From Myxococcota bacterium (GTDB lineage: Bacteria > Myxococcota_A > UBA796 > JAJRTE01): DNA of 32,694 nt. Positions 1 through 8,575 of the stretch are shown here, piece by piece; position 1 is the first letter of the stretch, and every line of letters starts with the position of its first letter. Location of the stretch: assembly GCA_024278455.1 (NCBI GenBank), contig JAJRTE010000055.1, forward strand, positions 1-32,694, given 5' to 3'. Below the pieces are notes generated by a model. It did no database searches and was not told the origin of the DNA. It worked only from the letters and a program-made list of their open reading frames with translations. Made by a program: the position numbers and the translations under genes.

Positions 1-221
1 CCAGGGATGTCTCGAGGCGCTTCTCGAGTCGGTCGGGGGACTCCCAGGGATGTCTCGAGGCGCTTCTCGAGTCGGTCGGGGGACTCCCAGGGATGTCTCG
101 AAGCGCTTCTCGAGTCGGTCGGGGGACTCCCAGGGATGTCTCGAAGCGCTTCTCGAGTCGGTCGGGGGACTCCCAGGGATGTCTCGAGGCGCTTCTCGAG
201 TCGGTCGGGGGACTCCCAGGG
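1..221. repeat. 43-bp tandem repeat (five units plus a partial sixth)
   Basis: Five head-to-tail 43-bp units start at 1, 44, 87, 130 and 173, and six bases of a sixth unit follow at 216. Units are identical except for one G/A change: units 1, 2 and 5 contain CTCGAGGCGCTTCTCGAG, while units 3 and 4 have A in place of the second G of the first CTCGAG. Each unit carries a partly palindromic core around GAAGCGCTTC and ends in a G-rich run plus GGACTC. Because 43 is not a multiple of 3, an open frame through the array is unlikely to be a real protein. The array touches the window edge and may extend further left. Its CTCGAG words are the same hexamer that is enriched elsewhere in the window. Confidence 0.95.
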
Positions 222-576
222 TAGCCCAATAGCCCGGCTGCGAACGCCAGCCTGGCGACTTCAAGAGGCATCCCGCGACCGATGACGTGGGCTGGGCCTT
301 CCACGCCTCCCGTGGCGGACGGGAAGGGGCCGGGTTCGAGCGCCGATCCCTGCCGCAGTGTCAACCGCCGGCCACTCCTTGGCCCCTACTCCCTTCCCCC
401 ACGTCGTTCGTGGGAGGCTTACGACGTTGTCTCCTGGTCCGACACCCTCACGGTAGGTGGGATGGGTCGCGTGCTTGCGCCCCTGTTCTTTTGTCAACTC
501 ATCTCACTCCTGCCGGAGCACCGAAGTGGGACGACACGAACTCGGACGCCGATACGGACAGGCGGTGCGGGTTATC
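222..576. other. Non-coding stretch after the tandem repeat
   Basis: No convincing gene is seen on either strand, and no tRNA is recognised. The one structure noted is a small hairpin, CCCACG-5nt-CGTGGG, at 398-414. It lacks a T-tract, so it is only a weak candidate terminator for the minus-strand gene ending at 577. Confidence 0.5.
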
Positions 577-2367
577 TCACAAAGTCATTTGCACTGTCTG
601 GGCGGAGTTCATCGACTCCGTGCCCTGGGTGGCGGTCATCGGCTCGGTCATCATGGAGACCGGCGCCACGGCGCCCTCGGTGGTGGTGGCATAGAGGCTA
701 TTCATGACGGTCAGTGTTTCCTTGCCGTAGGCGAATTCCACGAAGACCTGGTCCGCGTCCGCCAGGGTGCTCAGGTCTTCCCAGAGTTCCCGCGATAGCC
801 AGGAGTTGCCGACCTGGTGCACGACGTTCTCGAGGGTCAGGAGATAGCCCTCGCCGGTCGGGAGTCGCTCATCGATCACGACCCAGGACCAGTCGAAATC
901 CTGGTTCGCCAGCTCGGTCATCATCTGGGTGAACATGTCCTGCGCAGCAAGGAGTTCGGCTTGCTCGACGGCGGGATCCATGAAGTCGGGCTCCTTGGTG
1001 GCCGGCATCTCGTCAACCATAACAGGGTCGGGGCAGTAGTCGTCCAGGTTCAGCGGGAAGGCGATCGGGGAGCCCTCTGGTATCGAGAGACTCCATTCGG
1101 GGTCGCAGGCATCGCCGACGCCGTCCCAGTCGCCGTCGGCCTGATCCGGATTGGCGTCGTAGGGGCAGTTGTCGAGGCCGATCAGGATGTCATCGTCGTC
1201 GTAGTCCGTGTCCGCCACGTATCCCATGTAGACGCGCCAATCGTCTCCATCGAATACGGAGAGATCCTGGATCGCCCAACTGTCGGTGAGGAGTTCCGTG
1301 GTGCCCAGGTATTGAGTGGTGGAGACCGAGAATTCGGTCACGTCATCGTCCAGGCCGCCCGAAAGCAGGAAGAAGATCTGGTTGATCATCCCGGTGGGCA
1401 GTGAGGCCAGGACGTACGCACCGATGTCGTCGGCGATACCCTCGATGTGCGGCGCGCCCGCGTCTGCGTCGACCGTTTGCACGACCCTGATCCCGCTGTA
1501 GGTCAGTTCGCGCGGAATGGCGTAGTACTCGTCGGGAAGCCCGTCCGGGTAATAGGTATCCTCGAACCAGACGCCGGCGCAGCCATCCGGCCAGGGCAGT
1601 TCGAATGTCTGGGAGCCTTCCAGGAACTGGAATTCGATTCCGATTGCGATCGAAGCGTCAGGGAAGCTGATCGTCAAGTCGTCCAGAAGCGGCACGTCGC
1701 ACCAGAGGCCGCTCACCCAGATACGCGCCTGGTCCACCTCGAGCGTGGGGTTTCCGACGGTCATGGTGAAAAGCAGGCCGTCCTCGGTCCGCTGGAACGA
1801 GGCGGATTCGAGCGTAAACGCGATGCCGGCGATCTGGTCCATCTTGACACCGGTGCACGAGTGGTCCGGGTCCTCTTCATATTTCTGGGTCAGCATGGGG
1901 ATGAGCGTGTCGTTCAACATCTTCTCGATTCCCCCCCCAGGCCCGAACGCCTCCTCGAGTTGGGTCTGGATGGCTGCCTTGGTTTCGGGCAACTCCTCGA
2001 AACGCCCCGAACTCCAGGTGTCGAGGAGGTCGAACACGTCCGTGACGATACCCGTATCGGCGCCGTCCCCGAACCCGATGGTTTCCTGGAGGTTGGAGTC
2101 CTCGAGGTCGAATCGGTTGCCATCGAAGCGGATGTCCAGTGTCCTGCTTTCCACTTCGTCGGCGACTTGCTCCAAGTGCTCTTCGGTGAGTATGAGAGCG
2201 ACAGCGAGTTGGAGTTCTTGAAGCTGCGTTGGATCGATCTCGGAGAGTGCGTCGGAGCAACCGTCCGAACAGCTCACGGGGGTGGCCGCGAGGGCGAGGA
2301 TGCCCAGGAGCGTGTATGGGTGGCGGTACCAGGGTGCGTGGTGTCGCGTCGTGTGGCAGGCAGCCAT
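577..2367 (-). CDS. Secreted lipoprotein-like protein with thrombospondin type-3 motif
   Basis: A 596-residue protein of unknown function. The ATG at 2367 is chosen because an AGGAGG ribosome site lies just upstream (about 2374-2379); a longer in-frame extension lacks one. The N-terminus has basic residues, then a hydrophobic stretch ending TPVSC (Cys33), a plausible but imperfect lipobox. The middle has no recognised family. A calcium-binding thrombospondin type-3 motif (DNCPYDANPDQADGD then GVGDACD) lies in the third quarter. The remaining sequence is acidic and aromatic-rich, as in beta-rich outer-surface proteins. It lies downstream of another minus-strand lipoprotein gene, separated by 504 bp, so it is probably transcribed alone. 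An inverted repeat in its leader may matter for control. Role inferred only: extracytoplasmic, surface-attached or secreted. Confidence 0.8.
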   Translation of the reverse strand: MAACHTTRHHAPWYRHPYTLLGILALAATPVSCSDGCSDALSEIDPTQLQELQLAVALILTEEHLEQVADEVESRTLDIRFDGNRFDLEDSNLQETIGFGDGADTGIVTDVFDLLDTWSSGRFEELPETKAAIQTQLEEAFGPGGGIEKMLNDTLIPMLTQKYEEDPDHSCTGVKMDQIAGIAFTLESASFQRTEDGLLFTMTVGNPTLEVDQARIWVSGLWCDVPLLDDLTISFPDASIAIGIEFQFLEGSQTFELPWPDGCAGVWFEDTYYPDGLPDEYYAIPRELTYSGIRVVQTVDADAGAPHIEGIADDIGAYVLASLPTGMINQIFFLLSGGLDDDVTEFSVSTTQYLGTTELLTDSWAIQDLSVFDGDDWRVYMGYVADTDYDDDDILIGLDNCPYDANPDQADGDWDGVGDACDPEWSLSIPEGSPIAFPLNLDDYCPDPVMVDEMPATKEPDFMDPAVEQAELLAAQDMFTQMMTELANQDFDWSWVVIDERLPTGEGYLLTLENVVHQVGNSWLSRELWEDLSTLADADQVFVEFAYGKETLTVMNSLYATTTEGAVAPVSMMTEPMTATQGTESMNSAQTVQMTL

Positions 2368-2384
2368 GGTATTCCTCCTTTGTG

Positions 2385-2411
2385 GGCCAGTGTCGAACGT
2401 GACGACTGGCC
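2385..2411 (-). promoter_or_regulatory. Inverted repeat in the leader of the 577-2367 gene
   Basis: Perfect 7-bp arms GGCCAGT (2385-2391) and ACTGGCC (2405-2411) are separated by 13 nt and sit directly upstream of the AGGAGG ribosome site of the minus-strand gene. This could be a leader hairpin or a repressor operator. No known regulator consensus is recognised. Confidence 0.4.
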
Positions 2412-2871
2412 GATGATGCCGGGTCGGGCGACGCCGTACCCGGATTGAGGTCCCCAGGGCCCCCGATTCCGTTCCGTCTTCCAGCGAGGGGCCCATCGTT
2501 CATCGGGGCATAGTCGGCGGGGGCGACAGATCTGACACGGGTGGGCTTTTTCTTGCCGGACTGCCGGTTGGCAGGGCATCCGGCGTAGGGTGCGGCTCGA
2601 GGCCTGCCGTAGATCCTTCCAGGGTCGACCCGTTGCGGGCTGGCGCCGTGGCCGCCAACGGGCCAACTCGCCGAGCCAGAGCAGAGAAAACAGGTGCAGT
2701 CGTGGCATGTTGCCCATGGTGGCTCTTGGTTCGTGGTGGTGGAATCCGCGGCAGGTAGGCTGTGACGCGCGTCCCCGGGGGTGTTTCGGGGTGGAATCTG
2801 GGGTAGCTCTGTTTCAGTTGACCGGTTGTTCCGTGCCATCGCGTGGGCGATAGCCGGCGGATAGGTTTTGC
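2412..2871. other. Non-coding spacer between two minus-strand lipoprotein genes
   Basis: No gene is supported here. Open frames run through it, but they have no ribosome site and read as low-complexity Arg/Pro/Gly shadow. No clear promoter or T-tract terminator was found. A GC-rich imperfect hairpin next to a T5 run lies around 2546-2575, oriented so that the T-run precedes the stem on the plus strand, so it is not a standard terminator. Confidence 0.4.
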
Positions 2872-5334
2872 CTACGGCGATTCGCAGAGGCCGGCCGAAT
2901 TGCAGACCTGGTCGTCAGCGCAATCCTCCTGGGTGTTGCACTGGAGGCACCCATGCACCACACCGGTGGTGGACTGCACGAGATTGGGGGCGCCGATGAT
3001 GAAGAACCCGGGAATCGGTTGCCCGTTGTTGTAGATGCACGAACTCGAAGCACACATCGTGTCGTAGTCTTCATAGCCGGGCATGAACCCTTCGGCCCAC
3101 ACGAGTTCGAACGGGTCGATGTTGCAACAGAAGTTCGTGGACCACTGCACTTCGAAGGTGTAGAGGCCCGGGGAGGGGAACGAGAGGTACCGGAACTTTT
3201 TCCACTGCCCGTTGCTCCAGTTGACCCACACGATCTCCTGGCCCTGGATGATGAGTCTCAGGGAGTCGTTGCCGATGAGCCCGATGGTGACGTTGAGCGG
3301 GTCCCCGGCCCGGATGTTCAAGTACCCGCGGAACCGGCTCGAGCCGTAGCTTCCGTTGGGGGACATGGAGGGCCACGGCAGGGTGCTGTCGGTGTAGTTG
3401 CCGGGACTGGCCAACGGGTCGCCGTTGTAACGAATCGACCAGTCGAGGACCGGGGAATCGAGCGGAACGGCGGAGACCAGGCCCGCGGTGTCACCGTCGA
3501 GCATGCTCATGTAGGTCGCCAGGTTGTCGATATAGTGAGGGTCCGGCGGGTTATCGACTTCGCCGATCAGCGCGCAAGCACCCTCGTCCGGGGGCTCGGC
3601 CACGAACCCGTAGTCCGGCGGGGGCAGCAGGATGGCCGACGGGCAGTCTTCGTCGACCTCTCCGTCGCAGTCGTTGTCCGCGCTGTCGCAGATTTCCTGG
3701 GCGCCGGGGAAGGTCCTGGGGTCAGCGTCGTCGCAGTCGGTCCCGTCCTGGATGTGGGCGGGGGAGGGCGCCTCGCACGCGACGACGCCGTCAGGGTCCC
3801 CGAAACCGTCCTGGTCCTGGTCCACATACCAGGGCGTCCCGTCCGCCGGGTCGTCGTCGACCGTGCCGTCGCAGTCGTCGTCGATGCCGTTGCACACCTC
3901 GTCGGCGCCCGGATGGACGGTCGGATTCAGATCGTCGCAGTCGTCGCTGCTGCCAACATGGTCCGGGGGCTGGTCGCAGGCGGCAAGGGGCTGGGTGGCG
4001 TCGCCATGGCCGTCCCCGTCGCCGTCCAGGTACCAGGTGGGCGCATCGGTCGCGTCCCCATCGGTGTCCCCATCGCAGTCGTCGTCGATGCCGTTGCACA
4101 CCTCGACCGCCCCGGGATTGACGGCGGCCGCGCCGTCGTCGCAGTCCCCGGGGGTCTCCACGAACCCATCCGGGACCAGGCAATCGGTCATGGCGCCGGC
4201 TTCGGTCCCGTATCCGTCCCCGTCTCCGTCCGGGTAGGATGTGACCAGGTCGAGCCCCTCGTCGGTGTTCCCGTCGCAGTCGTCGTCGATGTCGTTGCAC
4301 ACCTCGACCGCGTCAGGATGGACGGTCGCGTCGTCGTCGCGGCAGTCACCGGTGCGTTCGGCATAGCCTTCGGGCGCGCTGCATGCCTGGGCGCTCGAGT
4401 CGGTCCCGTAGCCGTCGCCGTCGCCGTCGACATAGAAGGTGTGTGTGACCTCCTCGTCCACGAGGTCATCACAGTCGTTGTCGATCATGTCGCAGACTTC
4501 CGTTGCAGCGGGGTTGACGGCCGCGTCGCCGTCGTCGCAATCCTCGTCGTCCTCCGCGTAGCCGGGAACGGGCTTGCAGTCCGAGATCGGAACCCCGGTC
4601 CCGAATCCGTCGCCGTCCTCGTCGAGGTAGAAGTCGGTGATGTCGAGACCTTCATCGGCGTTCCCGTCGCAGTTGTCGTCCTGCCCGTTGCAGACCTCGC
4701 TTGCACCGGGGAAGACCGATGGCAGGGTGTCGTCGCAGTCGTCACCTTCGGTCGCGCTCCCCTCGGGGGCCGTGCAGCCGGTGTGGGCTTCGCCGGCGCC
4801 GTGGCCGTCGCCGTCCTCGTCGGCATACCAGGTGATGGTGACATCCTCGTCGGTGTTCCCGTCGCAGTTGTCATCCTGCCCGTTGCAGACCTCGAGGGCG
4901 CCCGGATGGACGGCCGGGTCCAGGTCGTTGCAATCGTTCGAAGCCGGATATCCATCTCCGTCGGCGTCCACCGGCGGGGTGGGGGTCGGTTCGGGCGCCG
5001 GAGTCGGGGACGGTTCCGGTGCCGGAGTCGGCGAGGGCGCCGGCGGGACGGGCGTCGCCGTGGGTTCCGGAACCAGGGTCGGCGTCGATACGGATCCCGG
5101 AGTCGCGGTCGGGCCGGCTGGCCATGGGGTCGCTGTCGATTGCGGCGTGGAGGTTGGGGCGCCCGAAGGCGTGGGGGTGAGGGTCACGCCCGGGGATGGT
5201 TCCGCGGGGGTCGGGCTCGCCAGCGGCGGCACGGAAGGCTCGGACGTCGTGTCGTCATCGCCGGTATCGGGGCACCCCGCAATCGCCATCGCAAAAAGAG
5301 AGAACAGCAGAGCGCTCCTCGTTCCATCCCGCAT
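2872..5334 (-). CDS. MopE-repeat surface lipoprotein with PA14-like C-terminal domain
   Basis: An 820-residue predicted lipoprotein. The ATG at 5334 follows a GGAGGT ribosome site. Residues 1-20 form a signal peptide ending in the clear lipobox IAGC, followed by CPDTGDDD. A Pro/Thr/Ser linker (TPTP/EPTP repeats) spans about residues 30-120. Seven tandem MopE-type repeats follow, each with a DxDGDGxG loop, a DCDD element, a PGAxEVCNGxDDDCDG element and a DEGL tail. These are Cys/Asp-rich modules related to the repeats of the Methylococcus copper-repressible surface protein MopE. The C-terminal ~230 residues look like a PA14-type beta-sandwich (an RGYLNIRAG / [19 protein letters not shown] pattern) and end in a small Cys cluster ([13 protein letters not shown]). 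Likely a metal- or calcium-stabilised stalk presenting a ligand-binding head on the outer membrane. The exact ligand is unknown. Confidence 0.88.
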   Translation of the reverse strand: MRDGTRSALLFSLFAMAIAGCPDTGDDDTTSEPSVPPLASPTPAEPSPGVTLTPTPSGAPTSTPQSTATPWPAGPTATPGSVSTPTLVPEPTATPVPPAPSPTPAPEPSPTPAPEPTPTPPVDADGDGYPASNDCNDLDPAVHPGALEVCNGQDDNCDGNTDEDVTITWYADEDGDGHGAGEAHTGCTAPEGSATEGDDCDDTLPSVFPGASEVCNGQDDNCDGNADEGLDITDFYLDEDGDGFGTGVPISDCKPVPGYAEDDEDCDDGDAAVNPAATEVCDMIDNDCDDLVDEEVTHTFYVDGDGDGYGTDSSAQACSAPEGYAERTGDCRDDDATVHPDAVEVCNDIDDDCDGNTDEGLDLVTSYPDGDGDGYGTEAGAMTDCLVPDGFVETPGDCDDGAAAVNPGAVEVCNGIDDDCDGDTDGDATDAPTWYLDGDGDGHGDATQPLAACDQPPDHVGSSDDCDDLNPTVHPGADEVCNGIDDDCDGTVDDDPADGTPWYVDQDQDGFGDPDGVVACEAPSPAHIQDGTDCDDADPRTFPGAQEICDSADNDCDGEVDEDCPSAILLPPPDYGFVAEPPDEGACALIGEVDNPPDPHYIDNLATYMSMLDGDTAGLVSAVPLDSPVLDWSIRYNGDPLASPGNYTDSTLPWPSMSPNGSYGSSRFRGYLNIRAGDPLNVTIGLIGNDSLRLIIQGQEIVWVNWSNGQWKKFRYLSFPSPGLYTFEVQWSTNFCCNIDPFELVWAEGFMPGYEDYDTMCASSSCIYNNGQPIPGFFIIGAPNLVQSTTGVVHGCLQCNTQEDCADDQVCNSAGLCESP

Positions 5335-5530
5335 TTTCCACCTCCGCAGCTTTTTCTTTTCCTTCTTCCGCCGGTCGCGTGTCCAACCAGGCGAAACGAC
5401 CGGGAACGATGTTTCCAGTCGCAGGGAGTCCGGCGTTGGCTCGAGCAGTCCAATGTTCGACCGCAGCCGCCGCCACCTGAACGCCGAAGCCCCGTTTTCA
5501 ACAGAGGGCCTGCTGTTCCGGCAGACGCCG

Positions 5531-5539
5531 TGCTATGCT
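5531..5539 (+). promoter_or_regulatory. Candidate extended -10 promoter
   Basis: TGCTATGCT matches an extended -10 (TGnTATnnT) 33 bp before the ATG at 5573. No good -35 is seen 16-18 bp upstream, so this is tentative. Confidence 0.35.
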
Positions 5540-5572
5540 GGACACAGAGCCATGGCACAAGGAGAACATATC

Positions 5573-6748
5573 ATGAAACGGCTTCTCTTGTCCGCAGTTC
5601 CATGCCTGCTGCTGCTGGGCTGTCAGAATCCGGGCGAGGACACCCCGGACGAAGGGTATGACCATGCGCTCCTCGAGGAGTACTTGCGCGCCATTCCCCC
5701 GGCGTCTCTGCTCGAGGCTCCGGTGCCGGAGTCGGCGACCATGGCCAAGGGGACGGCCGACGTGGGGGATCCGGCGATGTTTCCCCAGCACGCCGTGCCG
5801 GTAGCCAAGGACATCAACCAGTACATCAAGAGCATGCTCGACAAACTGGACAAGGTGGTCCAGCACCCGCCCACGGCCTACAACAGCGAGACCCTCGAGT
5901 TCTTCTGGGGGCCGATCGAGAACACCGACAGCGCGATCGAGAACGACACCGTCTACCTGTACATCCGGGACCAGGGGGAGGACGCCGATTTCCGGTACTC
6001 CTACGCCTGGATCCGCGGTGTGGGCAACGATGTGGCGACGATGGCCCCGGTCATCTGGGGTGGGTCCAATCCTGACCCGGACAACGACGCCTACGGCGAC
6101 GGCATCGCATTGTGGGACTATGAGGCAAACCATGAGTGGATAGAGGCGTACTACCCCGAGCAGGCGGACAGCGTGGCTCGAGGCCGTTTCGTGGCGCGGT
6201 ACGCGAAGGGCCCGTCGGCGGAGAAGCCCGACCACATCGTGACCGTCGTGGTGGCGGCGTTCCGTGACTTCGTCGGCGCGGACACGGAACCCGGTGTCGA
6301 GCCGACCGACCTGGACTACTTCTGGGGCAACGTGTTCGACGGGACGAACGAGTTGGACTTCCTGGACTTCGAGTACCAGGACGATCTGAACGGGACGTCG
6401 ACGGAAGCGCTCGAGGACTTCGGCCTGCGGTTGGCGTTCTACAACAACGGCGTCGGACGGGCCGAGGCCGATGTGACCAACGGCGACCTGCCGGAGGACA
6501 TGCCGGGCTACTACGTCGTTTCGGACGAGTGCTGGGACGCGGCCTTGGCGCGGACCTACTACGATGTTGTGGCGGTTCCCGAGGATCCGGGGTCTGGTCT
6601 GCCCGAGTATCTCGTGCAGAGCGAGGGAGATCCGGCGGACTGCGCCCTCGACAGCCTGGACGATATTCCTTCGCTGGACGACCTGGATCCGGCGTTCCTG
6701 GCCGCGCTCGATGACCTGGCTTCGAACGGTGTTCCGGAGTCCGAATAG
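5573..6748 (+). CDS. Predicted lipoprotein of unknown function (391 aa)
   Basis: The ATG at 5573 follows AAGGAG with good spacing; in-frame codons further upstream have no ribosome site. The N-terminus is a compact signal peptide with lipobox LLGC (Cys17), so the mature protein should be lipid-anchored. The rest is acidic and rich in Trp, Tyr and Asp, with two similar segments (LEFFWGPIEN and LDYFWGNVFD) about 140 residues apart, suggesting a duplicated beta-rich unit. Late in the protein there is an Asp/Leu-rich tail (LDSLDDIPSLDDLDPAFL). I do not recognise the family. It is divergent from the MopE-repeat lipoprotein at 2872-5334, with a 238-bp shared upstream region, so the two could be co-regulated. 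That is inference. Confidence 0.82.
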   Translation: MKRLLLSAVPCLLLLGCQNPGEDTPDEGYDHALLEEYLRAIPPASLLEAPVPESATMAKGTADVGDPAMFPQHAVPVAKDINQYIKSMLDKLDKVVQHPPTAYNSETLEFFWGPIENTDSAIENDTVYLYIRDQGEDADFRYSYAWIRGVGNDVATMAPVIWGGSNPDPDNDAYGDGIALWDYEANHEWIEAYYPEQADSVARGRFVARYAKGPSAEKPDHIVTVVVAAFRDFVGADTEPGVEPTDLDYFWGNVFDGTNELDFLDFEYQDDLNGTSTEALEDFGLRLAFYNNGVGRAEADVTNGDLPEDMPGYYVVSDECWDAALARTYYDVVAVPEDPGSGLPEYLVQSEGDPADCALDSLDDIPSLDDLDPAFLAALDDLASNGVPESE

Positions 6749-6772
6749 TCCTGTCGAGCCCGTTTCCCCGCC

Positions 6773-6800
6773 CCGCGAACGACGCGGTTCACTTTTTCTT
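6773..6800 (+). terminator. Candidate rho-independent terminator
   Basis: The stem CCGCG-AACGA-CGCGG (6773-6787) is followed after five bases by TTTTTCTT. It lies 25 bp past the stop of the lipoprotein gene ending at 6748. The stem is short and the T-run overlaps the -35 of the next promoter, so efficiency is uncertain. Confidence 0.45.
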
Positions 6801-6826
6801 GACGTGCCCTGTCGAGCAGGTATCAT
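6799..6826 (+). promoter_or_regulatory. Sigma-70-type promoter for the RRM gene
   Basis: -35 TTGACG (6799-6804), 16-bp spacer, -10 TATCAT (6821-6826). The predicted start near 6833 leaves a leader of about 190 nt before the ATG at 7027. Such a long leader is reminiscent of cold-shock RNA-binding genes. Confidence 0.6.
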
Positions 6827-7026
6827 GAGATTGTCCGCACTGGGTGTGCCGGATGGTTCGGATCGGGTCCTAGCTCTGCTCTACGTCCGTGTGACAGGCT
6901 TCGCGAGATTCCCCGCCGGTTGGCTGTAGGCGACGTTCAGCCCCAGGTACGGAAGCTACCCGTCGCAACAGAGATCACTTACGGTGCCGACAGTGTCATT
7001 CCACTTTGCTTCAGGAGTAGTCTGAA

Positions 7027-7326
7027 ATGTCCCAGAACAAGCTCTATGTTGGCAACCTTTCCTTTCAACTGACGGAAGCCGAACTCAGGGAGGCCTTCGA
7101 CGAATTCGGTACCGTGCTGGACGTCAAGATCATCACCGACAGGGATACGGGACGTTCGCGCGGGTTCGGGTTCGTCGAGATGCAGACGGCCGAGGAAGCA
7201 CAGGCTGCGATCGAGGGGCTCGACAACGCCCAGCTCGCCGGCCGGCCGCTGAACGTCAACATCGCGCGTCCGCGTACTAGTCGCGGTGGGGGCGGCGGAG
7301 GATTCGGGCGAGGCCCGCGCTGGTAG
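7027..7326 (+). CDS. RRM-type RNA-binding protein
   Basis: A 99-residue protein consisting of one RNA recognition motif and a short glycine-rich tail. RNP2 is LYVGNL (residues 6-11) and RNP1 is RGFGFVEM (residues 45-52), with the aromatic residues that stack on RNA bases all present. The tail (RGGGGGGFGRGPRW) resembles the Gly-rich tails of cyanobacterial Rbp proteins and eukaryotic GRPs. The length is normal for bacterial single-RRM proteins. The ATG follows CAGGAG. In other bacteria such proteins act as cytoplasmic RNA chaperones, often cold-induced. The ~190-nt leader supports post-transcriptional control but does not prove it. Confidence 0.95.
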   Translation: MSQNKLYVGNLSFQLTEAELREAFDEFGTVLDVKIITDRDTGRSRGFGFVEMQTAEEAQAAIEGLDNAQLAGRPLNVNIARPRTSRGGGGGGFGRGPRW

Positions 7327-7377
7327 ATCCTCCTGCTGCGACCCCTTGATTCCCCCGATTCCCGTCAGGGTGGCGTA

Positions 7378-8124
7378 TCAGGTACCCGCCTGGCGGTCAC
7401 TCCCGTCGTTTGCTTCTCGCGTCTCCCGCACGAACCGTTTTCTCCCGATGGCGATCGACATGAAAAGGAGTCCGAACCCTGCGCCGATGGCGAGCGATTC
7501 CCACTGGAGCAAGTCCTGCGCGCGGCTGATCGTCTTGAGCTTGTTGACCGCGACGAGAATGGCGAGGAGCCAGGGGATCATTCCCACCGCGGTCCCGGTC
7601 ACGTAGTCCCGCAGGCGGACCCCGGTCGCGCCGATGGCCCAGTTGAAGGGCGGCACGAGGAAGAAGAGCAGCCGCAGGAACAGCACGGTGAAGGTGCCGT
7701 CCGTTTCCAACCTCTGGAGCAGCCCCTCGAACATGCCTTGCTCGAGCTTGGGCCTGAAGTAGTCTTCCAACAGGTACCTTGCGATAACGAACGTGCCGGT
7801 TGCACCGGCCATTGCGCCGATCCAGGACAGTGCGAGGGCTTCCCAGAACCCGAACACGAGTCCTCCGAGGACGACCATCACCGCGGCCGGGACGTACAAG
7901 GTCATGAGAGCAGCGAAGGCGGCGACGTAGATCAGCGGCCCCAACGGGTGGGAGGCGAGGATGGACGCCTGTTCGACAAGGACGCCAAGCTGCTCGAAAC
8001 TCACGTGCTCCCGTATCCATGGGTGGCGGGAAAGCACCACGAGTGCCAGGCTCAGGATGAGGAACACCGCGAGCTTGACGGCGTTTCGCCGGGTCAGGCG
8101 CCCGCGGTGACGTTCGCTCGACAT
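7378..8124 (-). CDS. TVP38/TMEM64 (DedA/VTT) family membrane protein
   Basis: A 248-residue integral membrane protein with an N-terminal TM helix (residues ~15-33) and several further helices. It contains the VTT/SNARE-associated core: a Gly-rich LGGLVFGFWEALALSWIGAMAGATGTFVIARYL segment and a later re-entrant LRLLFFLVPPFNWAIGATGVRLRDY segment with the conserved Arg and Pro-Phe-Asn residues. Family members are thought to move lipids or lipid carriers across membranes, or to affect membrane homeostasis; the substrate here is unknown. The ATG at 8124 has GAGGAAG upstream. The gene is convergent with the RRM gene and divergent from the small gene at 8286. Confidence 0.9.
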   Translation of the reverse strand: MSSERHRGRLTRRNAVKLAVFLILSLALVVLSRHPWIREHVSFEQLGVLVEQASILASHPLGPLIYVAAFAALMTLYVPAAVMVVLGGLVFGFWEALALSWIGAMAGATGTFVIARYLLEDYFRPKLEQGMFEGLLQRLETDGTFTVLFLRLLFFLVPPFNWAIGATGVRLRDYVTGTAVGMIPWLLAILVAVNKLKTISRAQDLLQWESLAIGAGFGLLFMSIAIGRKRFVRETREANDGSDRQAGT

Positions 8125-8202
8125 GTCGTTACTTCCTCAGTCGGAGGGCCGGCTCGCGGCGCACGCCACCGCGGCCAAGGTCGAAATGCCCCGCGGAGAT
8201 CA

Positions 8203-8231
8203 TTGACGCCCCCCGCTCCTTCTGCTAGTCT
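8203..8231 (+). promoter_or_regulatory. Sigma-70-type promoter
   Basis: -35 TTGACG (8203-8208), 17-bp spacer, -10 TAGTCT (8226-8231), preceded by TGC as in an extended -10. It drives the small gene whose ATG is at 8286. Confidence 0.6.
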
Positions 8232-8285
8232 CGAATCGAGCAGGCGCCTGGTCGAGGTGACCACCCTGTCTCGTCGAGGTGACCC

Positions 8286-8525
8286 ATGTCGAAGTTCGTG
8301 CGCATCGCCGTTCTCGAGAATTCGTTTCAGGCACAGCTCCTGGCGGACGTGCTCAAGGAGCGAAACATCCCCCACGTCATCCGAAGCTACCACGACACGG
8401 CATACGACGGGCTGTTCCAGATGGGTCAAGGCTACGGCTGCGTGGAGGCGGACGCCAGCTTCGGCGAGCAAATCCGTACCATTCTCCAGGAACTCGAGCA
8501 GGCGCGGGCGCCCGGAGAACGCTGA
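8286..8525 (+). CDS. Small DUF2007-like putative signal-transducing protein
   Basis: A 79-residue cytoplasmic protein. The ATG at 8286 has GAGGTG upstream. The pattern (a beta strand FVRIAVLEN, helix SFQAQLLADVLKERNIP, a strand with a central loop, then a C-terminal helix ASFGEQIRTILQELEQ) resembles DUF2007 ferredoxin-like-fold proteins. These are annotated as putative signal-transducing and begin by comparing two similar inputs. The role is not established. It is convergent with infC, and its stop is only 50 bp from the infC stop. The family assignment is by pattern and moderately uncertain. Confidence 0.75.
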   Translation: MSKFVRIAVLENSFQAQLLADVLKERNIPHVIRSYHDTAYDGLFQMGQGYGCVEADASFGEQIRTILQELEQARAPGER

Positions 8526-8575
8526 CCCCGCGCTGGCTGGCTGCCCCCCGGGCGGCGTGCGCCTGAACGGCCGTG

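Noticed and set aside
7..285. Open frame through the 43-bp tandem repeat encoding an Arg/Ser/Gly-rich peptide
   Set aside because: The unit length is not a multiple of three, there is no ribosome site, and the composition is that of a translated DNA repeat.
2546..2575. T5 run beside an imperfect hairpin as a terminator
   Set aside because: The T-run is on the wrong side of the stem for either neighbouring gene.
2953..5661. Very long plus-strand frame opposite the MopE-repeat lipoprotein
   Set aside because: It is the antisense of a repeated GC-rich gene that has a signal peptide, ribosome site and recognisable domains on the minus strand; the plus frame gives Val/Asp/Gly-rich low-complexity sequence.
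5498..6826. Minus-strand frame covering the 391-residue lipoprotein
   Set aside because: The plus-strand gene has a lipobox signal peptide and a well-spaced AAGGAG; the minus frame is Arg/Val-rich shadow.
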